Part shown: one piece after another, positions 1-6,153 of the stretch
Layout: each line of letters starts with the position of its first letter
How positions within the stretch are numbered: position 1 is the stretch's first letter
Source of the DNA: Promethearchaeota archaeon
Lineage (GTDB): Archaea > Asgardarchaeota > Lokiarchaeia > Sigynarchaeales > SOKP01
NCBI GenBank assembly: GCA_014730295.1
Contig: WJIN01000267.1
Location: 1 to 8,379 of the forward strand
DNA: 8,379 nt
Reading direction: 5' to 3'
Program-made: the position numbers and the translations under genes
Notes under the pieces: model-generated
What the model was told of the DNA's origin: nothing
What the model saw: the letters and a program-made list of their open reading frames with translations, nothing else
The model's database searches: none

Positions 1-1208
1 AGATAATCCATAGAGACATAGCATTTTGTTTAATTGCTCAAAACCTTGAAAGGAAGGAAAACTATGATTTTAATCTATTAAAAAAATTTTGCGAATTAAA
101 TTTAAAGAGTTTAGTACAAAAAATAGAAAAAACTTTCAATTCGGGGGATTATTTTCATGTTGAAATGATAATTGATCCTGTAATTAATCTGTTTGAAGAT
201 TATGAAAATAATCTCACTATATGTATACATATGGGATTCAATTACTATTATGATCCAAAGAGAAAAAAAATGAGCGATGATTGCGACGCAAGTATTGTAT
301 TATCTACTATTAGTGAAATAGCAGGATTTATATATTTCAAACCAAGAGAAGATGTTAGTATTAACCCATGGGAAAATTTCAATGATAAATATCTTGACAG
401 AAGTCTCTTAGATGATATTAAAAATCTTGATTTCCTTAAACTTATGAGAGAATTTAATGCGAAAAAATTTTTTGGGGGAATTTGTCAAGATAGTAGTTAT
501 GTAGAAGCTGAAAAGAAAAAGCTTTATCCTGATGTACATGTAATGAGATTCAAATCAAATCCTCTTGAAGAAAGTGGGTTAGATCGCTATATATGGTTTG
601 AAATAACTGAACTCCAAAGTAAAATCCCCTTCATAAAGAACCGTAGATTTATTAATAAATCAATAATTTATGGTCTTTTTCCAAAGGAAGAGGTGATTTT
701 AAAATCGAAGACAGAAAAATCGAAATTAGAGCATTTGTATATAAGGGCAAAAATATTAATTAAGAATAAAAAATTGGAGGAGGCTTTAACCATAATAGAA
801 AAAGCTTTAAAGATAGACCCTAATAATGCAGAATTAATTAGTACGATGGGATTTATTCATCTCAAACTAAATTATAAAAAGAAAACTGAAGAAGAAGTCT
901 TAACTCTTTTAAAAAAAGGTGTAGAAATAAATGAAAAATCACCGCTTACATGGTATTATTTGGGTATCGGATATTATAAAAGAAAAAGATATAATAAAGC
1001 TATTGAATGTTATGAAAAAGCAATCGAATATAATCCAAACCATAAAGAGGCTTTTAAGGATATGGCAAATTCTTATATAGCTAAGGAGGAATTTGAATTA
1101 GCTCATTTAAATATAGAAAAGGCTCTTAAAATTGATCCAAACTATAAGGAGGCTTTTAATGTATTAGTGGTGTTAAAAGTATTAGAGTTAAAAGAAAGTA
1201 AAGAATAA
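1..1208 (+). CDS. TPR-repeat protein, 5' end cut by window edge
   Basis: The frame is open from the first complete codon (base 3) to the TAA at 1206-1208, giving at least 401 residues. The first ATG is at 165, but the 54 codons before it read like protein (for example FCLIAQNLERKE), contain no stop and no GTG or TTG, and the ATG lacks a well-placed Shine-Dalgarno, so the gene most likely starts outside the window. Counting from ATG 165, residues 1-185 form a mixed region with aromatic-rich stretches that I do not recognise. Residues 188-327 hold four TPR units of about 34-38 residues (boundaries near 222, 260 and 294), with typical endings such as EKALKIDPNN and EKAIEYNPNH, plus a fifth half-unit to the end. 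TPR solenoids bind partner proteins; no catalytic motif, signal peptide or membrane segment is visible. The last repeat stops soon after its first helix, so the C-terminus looks natural. The TPR call is firm; partner and role are unknown. Confidence 0.85.
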   Translation, partial: IIHRDIAFCLIAQNLERKENYDFNLLKKFCELNLKSLVQKIEKTFNSGDYFHVEMIIDPVINLFEDYENNLTICIHMGFNYYYDPKRKKMSDDCDASIVLSTISEIAGFIYFKPREDVSINPWENFNDKYLDRSLLDDIKNLDFLKLMREFNAKKFFGGICQDSSYVEAEKKKLYPDVHVMRFKSNPLEESGLDRYIWFEITELQSKIPFIKNRRFINKSIIYGLFPKEEVILKSKTEKSKLEHLYIRAKILIKNKKLEEALTIIEKALKIDPNNAELISTMGFIHLKLNYKKKTEEEVLTLLKKGVEINEKSPLTWYYLGIGYYKRKRYNKAIECYEKAIEYNPNHKEAFKDMANSYIAKEEFELAHLNIEKALKIDPNYKEAFNVLVVLKVLELKESKE

Positions 1209-1210
1209 AC

Positions 1211-1241
1211 TTAAGAGTCTAATAGGGCTATTAAATCTTAA
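1211..1241 (+). terminator. stem-loop directly after the TPR gene
   Basis: Two nested stems begin two bases after the stop codon: outer TTAAGA (1211-1216) with TCTTAA (1236-1241), inner TAATA (1220-1224) with TATTA (1229-1233) around a GGGC loop. No T-run follows at once; the nearest is at 1323-1340. It could be a 3' end stabiliser or a weak terminator. The pairing is seen directly; the role is inferred. Confidence 0.35.
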
Positions 1242-1322
1242 TCAGCGCGCAGTTTTAAGCATTTCTGTTTTGATGATAATAAAAAGATGAAGTTCGGTAT
1301 AAATCCTCAAACCTCTCAATAA

Positions 1323-1340
1323 TTTTTTTTATTATTTTTT
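1323..1340 (+). terminator. T-tract terminator for the TPR gene
   Basis: Eighteen bases, all T apart from two As, about 115 bases after the TPR stop. Archaeal RNA polymerase commonly terminates on T-rich runs without a hairpin, so this is the best candidate 3' end for the upstream plus-strand gene. Confidence 0.45.
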
Positions 1341-1372
1341 AAAATTATGGCCATTAAGATCGCAAGTTTCGG

Positions 1373-1410
1373 TTTTATAAGGAAAAAAAAAGAATTAAAT
1401 TCCTATAAAA
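1373..1410 (-). terminator. inverted repeat with A/T tract ending the cysteine-rich gene
   Basis: TTTTATAAGGAA (1373-1384) pairs with TTCCTATAAAA (1400-1410) with one bulged base. Read on the minus strand, a run of Ts (bases 1383-1391) lies in and after the loop, about 30 bases past the stop of the minus-strand gene at 1420. Position and T-run fit a terminator. Confidence 0.4.
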
Positions 1411-1419
1411 TAATTGAAT

Positions 1420-1989
1420 CTAAGCTATTTTTTTGAAACCCTCTTTTTCATTTAGATCAAAATGTTTATTCATCTTAAGAAATTGATTGATTGATTCTGC
1501 TGGATTCAAATGTAGAACTTTCACACTAAGACCAGACCGCTCAAACTGAGGATCAGCATCCTTTTGAATAATATTAATCAAGTCTTTAAGAATTTTTATC
1601 TTGATTTGATTATTTCGAAATCGAATCTCATCCCCTATTTTATAATAATAACAATCATTCTGGAACAAACAACACATAGGTATCCCAATATTAGTCCTAA
1701 TAGGAGAGGAGCATTCTTCAATACAATAATTATGAACACCATATGTGTGAAGACCACTGTAAAATTCATCAGCATCCTTTTTAAATTTTTCCTTATAGTC
1801 ACACTTTTCATCTTCGAAACATTCCAAACAATCTGGATATTCATCACATGTCCGAAAGTCCCAGAACTCAGTATTGTCAAGAAATTGTAATAGCTCTTTC
1901 ACATATACAACATGATTTTCATCATTATAACACCTCTCAAGAAGGTTTTCGGTATATTTTTCTAATCTCGAATCTATATAATCAACCAT
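1420..1989 (-). CDS. cysteine-rich protein of unknown function, possible metal binder
   Basis: The 189-residue protein starts at ATG 1989; an in-frame TAA two codons upstream fixes the N-terminus. I do not recognise the family. It has ten cysteines: C20, C48, C54, C57, C63, C89, C93, C106, C107 and C113. The central group (C-x5-C-x2-C-x5-C at 48-63, C-x3-C at 89-93, CC-x5-C at 106-113) could coordinate zinc or an iron-sulfur cluster. Residues 1-45 and 125-189 look mainly helical and contain no cysteine after 113, so a metal- or disulfide-stabilised core between helical ends is a reasonable picture. There is no signal peptide or membrane segment. It is transcribed alone, with its own TATA box, an 11-bp tandem repeat over the expected start site and a terminator-like inverted repeat downstream. 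The Shine-Dalgarno match is weak. Coding status is well supported; function is open. Confidence 0.8.
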   Translation of the reverse strand: MVDYIDSRLEKYTENLLERCYNDENHVVYVKELLQFLDNTEFWDFRTCDEYPDCLECFEDEKCDYKEKFKKDADEFYSGLHTYGVHNYCIEECSSPIRTNIGIPMCCLFQNDCYYYKIGDEIRFRNNQIKIKILKDLINIIQKDADPQFERSGLSVKVLHLNPAESINQFLKMNKHFDLNEKEGFKKIA

Positions 1990-2003
1990 TTTTTATCCGT
2001 CAT

Positions 2004-2034
2004 AAGTTAATAAAAAGTTAATAAAAAGTCAATG
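2004..2034. repeat. tandem 11-bp repeat, possible operator
   Basis: AAGTTAATAAA occurs at 2004-2014 and again at 2015-2025, followed by a degenerate third copy, AAGTCAATG, at 2026-2034, and a trace of a fourth (GTCAATA) ending at 2040. The array lies between the TATA box (2044-2051) and the ATG (1989) of the cysteine-rich gene and covers the expected transcription start near 2020. Repressor sites in archaea often lie there. The repeat is seen; the regulatory role is inferred. Confidence 0.45.
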
Positions 2035-2043
2035 TCAATACTT

Positions 2044-2051
2044 TATATAAA
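2044..2051 (-). promoter_or_regulatory. TATA box of the cysteine-rich gene
   Basis: The minus strand reads TTTATATA, an exact match to the archaeal box A consensus, within ACTTTTTATATA. Start of transcription would fall near 2020, leaving a leader of about 30 bases. The same 12-mer occurs in the promoter of the minus-strand gene ending at 2344. Confidence 0.55.
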
Positions 2052-2088
2052 AAGTCTAAAAAAGCGGATTTATATTTCAATCAAATAT

Positions 2089-2210
2089 ATGAATGAAATA
2101 ATTCTTGATAAGGAAGATCGACCAACAAATATTCCCAACTGGTCAGTTTAGGTTACATTGTTGGCTATGATTTCAACCAGACCTCTTTTTTAAAGCATGA
2201 TTGTTCTTGA
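2089..2210 (+). pseudogene. possible small gene remnant with a frameshift
   Basis: ATG 2089 opens 20 codons that read like protein (MNEIILDKEDRP...IPNWSV) to a TAG at 2149. Starting at 2151 in a different frame, another 19 codons also look protein-like (GYIVGYDFNQTSFLKHDCS) and end with TGA at 2208. One frame change near 2150 would join them into one short product, so this could be a decayed gene end or an assembly error. In AT-rich DNA such short strings also arise by chance, so support is weak. Confidence 0.15.
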
Positions 2211-2343
2211 ATTATTGCTGTTGTCCTCATTTTAAAATTTTAATTTGAGAACTTAAGTTAGAAAATAATTGTATTTTAGCTATTTGTTTTCTTTCTCTAC
2301 CATTCTCATGATGATTTCTTTTAAAAATAGATCAACTTGATTA

Positions 2344-2934
2344 CTAATTTCTGGAAAGAAGATTAATCATCAATTTGATTTCGTTATAAGCTTTTTTGTA
2401 ATTGGGATGAGCAAGGATTTGTGCGATGGTTCTAAATATAAGGAGGTGGTTTTTAAGAGTTAACAAGGCTTTTTCCAGAAGATCTGGTCTAGTTAGGATA
2501 TCTTCATTAATATTAAATGATTTTACTTTGTCACATTCATTCCAGAAATCGTTTTTATCATCTAAAACGACTCCGTCTAAAAAATTTACTAATATGCCTC
2601 CCATTCCAGGTCTAACATCATGATGCGTGTAATCCACATTCCATTCGGCACCGTCGCAATTAACCCTATAGCTGAAATCAACCCATAATCCGTTATCATT
2701 TGCTATAGAAATTGAATCCCCTTCTTTCCTGAATAGATTAATATACTCTGCTGTGAGCCATGATGCATCAGTTTCTTTTTTAAACTTTTTTGCTTTTTGA
2801 TATAGAATTTGTAATTCTTTAAGAACAATTTTGGGAGATCCTGTATACTGAAGTTCGATGATTCCTCCATCTCCATAATCCTCGCTCAGAAATTGAATGG
2901 AACCATGCCCAACACCATTTATAAGTACAAACAA
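2344..2934 (-). CDS. hypothetical soluble protein, TTG start
   Basis: The frame encodes 196 residues from TTG 2934. I do not recognise the family. The N-terminal half looks like alternating strands and helices, with a Gly-rich start (INGVGHGS) and the string EDYGDGG. Residues 83-125 hold a strand-rich block with conserved-looking aromatics and acids (LWVDFSYRV, WNVDYTHHD, then RPGMGG). Residues 148-196 are helical and leucine-rich. Cysteines are only C93 and C134; there is no signal peptide or membrane segment. AGGAGT on the minus strand (2944-2949) lies 9 bases before the TTG and 6 bases before an ATA at 2937, so either could be the start; an in-frame TAG at 2959-2961 limits extension. It is divergent from the TPR-LRR gene across a very AT-rich region. 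The HHD and WNVD strings resemble a small globular domain, but I would not name one. Confidence 0.75.
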   Translation of the reverse strand: MFVLINGVGHGSIQFLSEDYGDGGIIELQYTGSPKIVLKELQILYQKAKKFKKETDASWLTAEYINLFRKEGDSISIANDNGLWVDFSYRVNCDGAEWNVDYTHHDVRPGMGGILVNFLDGVVLDDKNDFWNECDKVKSFNINEDILTRPDLLEKALLTLKNHLLIFRTIAQILAHPNYKKAYNEIKLMINLLSRN

Positions 2935-2943
2935 TATGATATG

Positions 2944-2949
2944 ACTCCT
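2944..2949 (-). promoter_or_regulatory. Shine-Dalgarno site deciding a non-ATG start
   Basis: The minus strand reads AGGAGT, a good partial match to the archaeal anti-SD, with 9 bases to TTG 2934 and 6 to ATA 2937. It supports initiation here although no ATG is available. Confidence 0.45.
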
Positions 2950-2959
2950 GTTATTAGAC

Positions 2960-2990
2960 TATATAAAAAGTAAAATTCATTATATATAAA
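2960..2990 (-). promoter_or_regulatory. two TATA boxes upstream of the 196-residue protein gene
   Basis: The minus strand has exact TTTATATA at 2983-2990 and again at 2960-2967. The upstream box predicts a transcript starting near 2961 that includes the Shine-Dalgarno; the nearer box predicts a start near 2938, almost leaderless. The nearer box lies in ACTTTTTATATA, identical to the promoter of the cysteine-rich gene. Confidence 0.45.
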
Positions 2991-3072
2991 TTTAAATTTC
3001 TCCGAAAAAATTTATAATACTTTTAAACAATTTTCAATCTTAATTTTTTAGATTTATTATTTTTTGTTTATA

Positions 3073-3110
3073 TTTAAATAATTTAATTTTGTTAGGTATA
3101 ATATATTTAA
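3073..3110 (+). promoter_or_regulatory. promoter region of the TPR-LRR gene
   Basis: TTTAAATA at 3073-3080 matches box A and predicts transcription near 3103; a second AT-rich box, TATAATATATTTAA, at 3097-3110 predicts a start near 3128. Both lie just before the point (3129) where coding-like sequence begins, rather than near the first ATG at 3288, so they support a longer protein. Confidence 0.4.
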
Positions 3111-3128
3111 GACAAAAAAGTGAAGTGA

Positions 3129-3287
3129 ATCATAATTTCTACCGGGGCAAGTATATTTCTTAATGGAAAGTTAGTATGTTTTACCGTCTATGATGGGCAA
3201 CCTTTTAATTTAGGGGAGGAATTAACACATATATCCTCGAATTGGAGAGGTATTTTTAAAGTCTGTAAGGATCACTATATTTTAGGG
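3129..3287 (+). other. probable N-terminal coding extension of the TPR-LRR gene, no canonical start
   Basis: These 53 codons are in frame with ATG 3288, have no stop, and read as a convincing domain start (ISTGASIFLNGKLVCF, then YDGQPFNLGEEL, then NWRGIFKV). The frame is closed by TGA at 3126-3128. It contains no ATG, GTG or TTG; the first codons are ATC ATA ATT. A GTG at 3125 lies one base out of frame and would join this frame if one G of the GGGG at 3144-3147 were absent. SD-like AGTGA lies directly before. Explanations are a rare ATA/ATT/ATC start, a lost start codon, or a one-base sequence error. That the region is coding is inferred from its amino-acid character. Confidence 0.55.
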
Positions 3288-5516
3288 ATGCATCCAGATT
3301 TCTGGGTGAAAGATCCTCAATTTGTTTATAGCTGTGCTTCCAAGCAAGTGAGGGAACAGTATCCAAATCTTTTAGACCAAAAGTTAGTAGAAGAATATAA
3401 AAATGGGAACACAGAATTAATCTTTAGGAAATTTGATTTAACATTACCAATATGGTCGAACGAGCCTTTTACTCCCTATTTTCATTCTGATGAAAATTAT
3501 CAATATAATCATTATAAAGATCAAGTATTTGTAAGATTACCATATACTAATTTCCCGTGGGTCCCTCTGGAGTCCTTCCGTTCAAATGATAAAGTTTTAG
3601 AGGATATATTTTTTGATATGGCAGGAATTTTAGATTTTGATGAATGGACTCACGAGTTATATTCGAAACTTAAAGAAGAAGGTGCTCAGAGTAGCGGAAG
3701 ACATTTTATATTGGCAGCGAAAAAAGCCACAGAACTTATTCCCGATGATCCCAATAATTGGTGGAATTATGGAACAGCATTAGAATTATATGGAAAGAAA
3801 GAACAAGCGAAAGAGATGTATAAAAAGGCCGCTGAATTAACTCCAAATAATTATGTGATCCGAAAAATATTAGGAGAGCAATTCAAAGGTCTTAAAGAGG
3901 GTGATGTAGAAGTATTGAAGGAAATTGAATCGATCACTGGAAAAGAGTTTATTGAAGTTAATAAAATAAGAAATAACACAAAGATGGGGTTTACTACAAA
4001 AAATGAAGAGATTACTGGAATTTCACTTTATAATATGGAATTATCGGAATTAACCGATTCTATTGGGGAGTTTGAATCACTTGAGACATTAAATTTGGCA
4101 TATAATAAACTTACCACATTACCTAAAACTATAGAAAATTTAGAATCACTTAAAATTCTAGATTTAAGCAAAAATAGTCTGAAAGTACTACCAGAATCAT
4201 TATTCCGTCTGAACACTCTGGAAAGCCTTAATCTAAGAAATAATAAAATTTCTTTAGTTCCCGAATTCATAGAAAAATTAGTAAGACTCAAAGAATTAAA
4301 TTTAAGCCTAAATAGGATCGTTTCTCTTCCTGATAATATAGGAAATCTTTTATCGTTGGAAGTGCTAAAGTTGGGAAACAACAACTTATCAACCCTTCCG
4401 GAATCAATAAGGAAATTGCAATCTCTCCAATTGCTGTCTCTTAAGAGCAATGAAATATCCGAATTCCCCGATTTAATTACTGATCTTAAATCACTTCTTA
4501 AATTATTTTTGGAATCAAATAAAATAAATAAACTTCCAGATTCCATAAGGAACTTAAAATCTCTAGAAGAATTATATTTAAATAAAAATCAAGTGAAAAA
4601 ACTTCCGGAAACAATAAAAGAACTCAGTTCTCTCAAGATCCTTAATTTATATGATAATGAAATATCTGATCTTCCATTAGCTATTATTAAAGTTCCACAT
4701 CTAAAAAAATTAAATTTATCAAAAAATAACCTCCCTCCTAAGATCAATAAGATTTACAACCAAAAGACACTTGAATTAACGAGAGGGTTTATTAATGATC
4801 CAAAAGAGACTTTTAATAAACTTTCGAAATTGATTAATACATTAGGATCTTCAAATAAAAAACCTAATGAACAAAATCTTATAAAATTCAAGGGAGTAAA
4901 GATAATTGAAAATGAAGTAAATGTATTGAAAGAATTTGAAAAATTACTTGGAGGTGATTTAAGAGTATATGAGAAAGAGGAAATTGATGATATAATCAGC
5001 ATTGATATGGAATATTTATCGATCAAAATAAAGATTAATAGTGTTATTTTCCTTGATCTTCATTCCGCAAATTCGATTAAAACTCTCCCTGATTCTTTAG
5101 GAAAATTATCCTCTCTTGAGACATTATTATTAAGCGGAAACAACATTAAAACCATTCCGAAATCTATAGAAAATTTAGAATCACTTAAAATTCTAGATTT
5201 AAGTCACAATAATCTGAAAGTACTACCAGAATCAATAATCAATCTGAAATCTTTAAAAACATTATTTTTAAACGGAAACAATCTTTCCACTCTTCCAGAA
5301 TCAATAGGATATCTTCCTTCACTTAAAAGGTTATCCTTGGCTTTAAATAATTTAAAGATACTCCCAGATTCATTCTTATCAAACTGTTTTAAACTAAACC
5401 TCAAACATCTATATATAGGCGGTAATCCATTGGATACAAAATTATTTGGAAATACTCCAACAAAAAAGATTCTTAAAACTCTTAAAAAATACGGAGTTAA
5501 AATTTATAAAAAATAG
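3288..5516 (+). CDS. TPR-LRR protein with two leucine-rich-repeat blocks
   Basis: From ATG 3288 the protein has 742 residues; the real N-terminus probably lies about 53 residues further out. Residues 1-125 are an unrecognised aromatic-rich domain. Residues 138-200 form one to two TPR units (AAKKATELIPDDPNN, YKKAAELTPNN). Residues 203-241 are a cap leading to LRR block 1 (242 to about 485): a first half-unit, nine units of exactly 23 residues starting at 265, 288, 311 and so on to 449, and a final partial one, each with LxxLxLxxNxLxxLP. Residues 490-540 are a helical linker. A second cap (540-585) leads to block 2 (586 to about 716) with five or six units. Both caps share a VLKEIE/VLKEFE start, so the cap-plus-LRR module is duplicated. 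The C-terminus is basic (KKYGVKIYKK). LRR solenoids bind proteins; there is no NTPase, membrane segment or signal peptide in the visible frame. I recall similar cap-LRR modules in Lokiarchaeia proteins. The ligand is unknown. Confidence 0.9.
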   Translation: MHPDFWVKDPQFVYSCASKQVREQYPNLLDQKLVEEYKNGNTELIFRKFDLTLPIWSNEPFTPYFHSDENYQYNHYKDQVFVRLPYTNFPWVPLESFRSNDKVLEDIFFDMAGILDFDEWTHELYSKLKEEGAQSSGRHFILAAKKATELIPDDPNNWWNYGTALELYGKKEQAKEMYKKAAELTPNNYVIRKILGEQFKGLKEGDVEVLKEIESITGKEFIEVNKIRNNTKMGFTTKNEEITGISLYNMELSELTDSIGEFESLETLNLAYNKLTTLPKTIENLESLKILDLSKNSLKVLPESLFRLNTLESLNLRNNKISLVPEFIEKLVRLKELNLSLNRIVSLPDNIGNLLSLEVLKLGNNNLSTLPESIRKLQSLQLLSLKSNEISEFPDLITDLKSLLKLFLESNKINKLPDSIRNLKSLEELYLNKNQVKKLPETIKELSSLKILNLYDNEISDLPLAIIKVPHLKKLNLSKNNLPPKINKIYNQKTLELTRGFINDPKETFNKLSKLINTLGSSNKKPNEQNLIKFKGVKIIENEVNVLKEFEKLLGGDLRVYEKEEIDDIISIDMEYLSIKIKINSVIFLDLHSANSIKTLPDSLGKLSSLETLLLSGNNIKTIPKSIENLESLKILDLSHNNLKVLPESIINLKSLKTLFLNGNNLSTLPESIGYLPSLKRLSLALNNLKILPDSFLSNCFKLNLKHLYIGGNPLDTKLFGNTPTKKILKTLKKYGVKIYKK
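4129..4199 (+). repeat. 71-bp direct repeat, copy 1 (LRR block 1)
   Basis: It matches 5164-5234 at 67 of 71 positions: 40 identical bases, a nine-base stretch with four differences, then 22 identical bases. It encodes IENLESLKILDLSKNSLKV and the following LPES. Identity includes third codon positions. Confidence 0.85.
5164..5234 (+). repeat. 71-bp direct repeat, copy 2 (LRR block 2)
   Basis: Second copy, 1035 bases (345 codons) downstream of the first, in the same reading frame and in the same register: the end of unit 1 and most of unit 2 of its block. It encodes IENLESLKILDLSHNNLKV and the following LPES. Flanking repeats have diverged much more. Confidence 0.85.
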
Positions 5517-5635
5517 CACTTGTTCCTCCCTTTTTGAAAGGATTAAAAGATTACATTAAAATGAATACACACAAACTCAGTCTTGAGGTGGAACCGTAGG
5601 ATTTTTATAGGAAGGTGACAAGATAGAGGATAGGA

Positions 5636-5753
5636 GAACAGAATCCATTTTATTCCCTGGATTTTTGTCTTTTGGTTAGTCATAGTGTTATGAAAATATG
5701 GCTGTAAGTCCCTTCTTTCCCTTATCATTGTGAATGAGAATGGATCCCTGTTC
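5636..5753. repeat. imperfect inverted repeat of about 20 bp, potential long hairpin
   Basis: GAACAGAATCCATTTTATTC (5636-5655) pairs with the sequence at 5732-5753, which contains ATGGATCCCTGTTC, with a small internal mismatch near the GG/A position and one bulge. The 76-base spacer has near its middle a small hairpin, TCATA-GTGT-TATGA (5680-5693). A T-rich stretch follows on the plus strand. It could be a structured 3' end of the TPR-LRR transcript, a small RNA, or a remnant of a small element; no target-site duplication is seen. Confidence 0.4.
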
Positions 5754-5760
5754 TTCACAT

Positions 5761-5786
5761 TTCTCTTTCTTTTAATTAATTTTTTT
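5761..5786 (+). terminator. T-rich tract downstream of the TPR-LRR gene
   Basis: A pyrimidine-then-T-rich run ending in eight consecutive Ts directly follows the inverted repeat at 5636-5753. It is the first strong T-tract after the TPR-LRR stop, 245 bases away, and could end that transcript. Support is positional only. Confidence 0.3.
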
Positions 5787-6138
5787 CCAATTATGTAATT
5801 TTGCGAATCTCCCTCATTTCTTTTAATGATTTATATTTTTGTAGGGTAATCCTATTTAAACTATTAATATATTTTCGAGTCTTAAGGCATTATTTTGGGT
5901 TAGTTATGAACTTTTAAATTTTTTTTACAATAAGAACTCATATAATGAAATTTGTATTGATCTAAGTTAATGTTGATGAGTGGAAAATGTCTATACTTGC
6001 TCAAGACTTTGATTATGTTAATTATATGAAAGTTCCAAAACACTTTTTCCCCGAACCGAATCTTGTCGAGTCTTATATATAAATATAACCAAAATGTGTT
6101 GACCCTCGAAAAACCATTCAGTTTTAAATATCACGTTG

Positions 6139-6153
6139 ACTTTATTATAAAGT
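6139..6153. repeat. 15-bp palindrome
   Basis: ACTTTAT-T-ATAAAGT is a perfect seven-base inverted repeat around one T. Such a site could bind a dimeric regulator, but no gene start lies close by, and AT-only palindromes are common in this kind of DNA. Confidence 0.25.

Larger units (their letters stand above)
1990..2343. other. intergenic stretch between two minus-strand genes
   Basis: These 354 bases hold the promoter and tandem repeat of the cysteine-rich gene at the left and the 3' flank of the next minus-strand gene at the right, where only a short minus-strand T-run (2323-2327) might serve as terminator. Between them is a possible decayed coding fragment (2089-2210). I see no tRNA, structured RNA or mobile element. 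Confidence 0.5.

Noticed and set aside
165..167. ATG as the start of the TPR gene
   Set aside because: The frame is open and protein-like for 54 codons upstream to the window edge, and no well-spaced Shine-Dalgarno precedes the ATG.
1347..1436. Plus-strand ORF of 29 codons
   Set aside because: Too short, runs through a terminator-like A-tract and into the opposite gene's end.
1564..1890. Plus-strand ORF over the cysteine-rich gene, and the minus ORF at 1635-1880
   Set aside because: Both overlap a well-supported gene that has its own promoter and start; their products are hydrophobic shadows without signals.
2305..2311. ATGATGA as a C box of a C/D guide RNA
   Set aside because: No CTGA D box at a suitable distance.
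4028..4546. Minus-strand ORF of 172 codons inside the LRR gene
   Set aside because: It is the antisense of a periodic LRR array; Ser/Leu/Arg-rich, a known artefact of such repeats. The same applies to 4754-5026 and 5204-5404.
5529..5541. Small hairpin CCTTT-TTG-AAAGG after the TPR-LRR stop
   Set aside because: Five-base stem with no T-run after it; too weak to call a terminator.
5543..5758. Minus-strand ORF of 71 codons with a GTG start
   Set aside because: No Shine-Dalgarno or promoter, unusual composition for this genome, and it lies over the inverted repeat; more likely non-coding.
5987..6082. Plus-strand ORF of 31 codons (contains MKVPKHFFPEP)
   Set aside because: Protein-like, but open stretches this short are expected by chance; no start signals.
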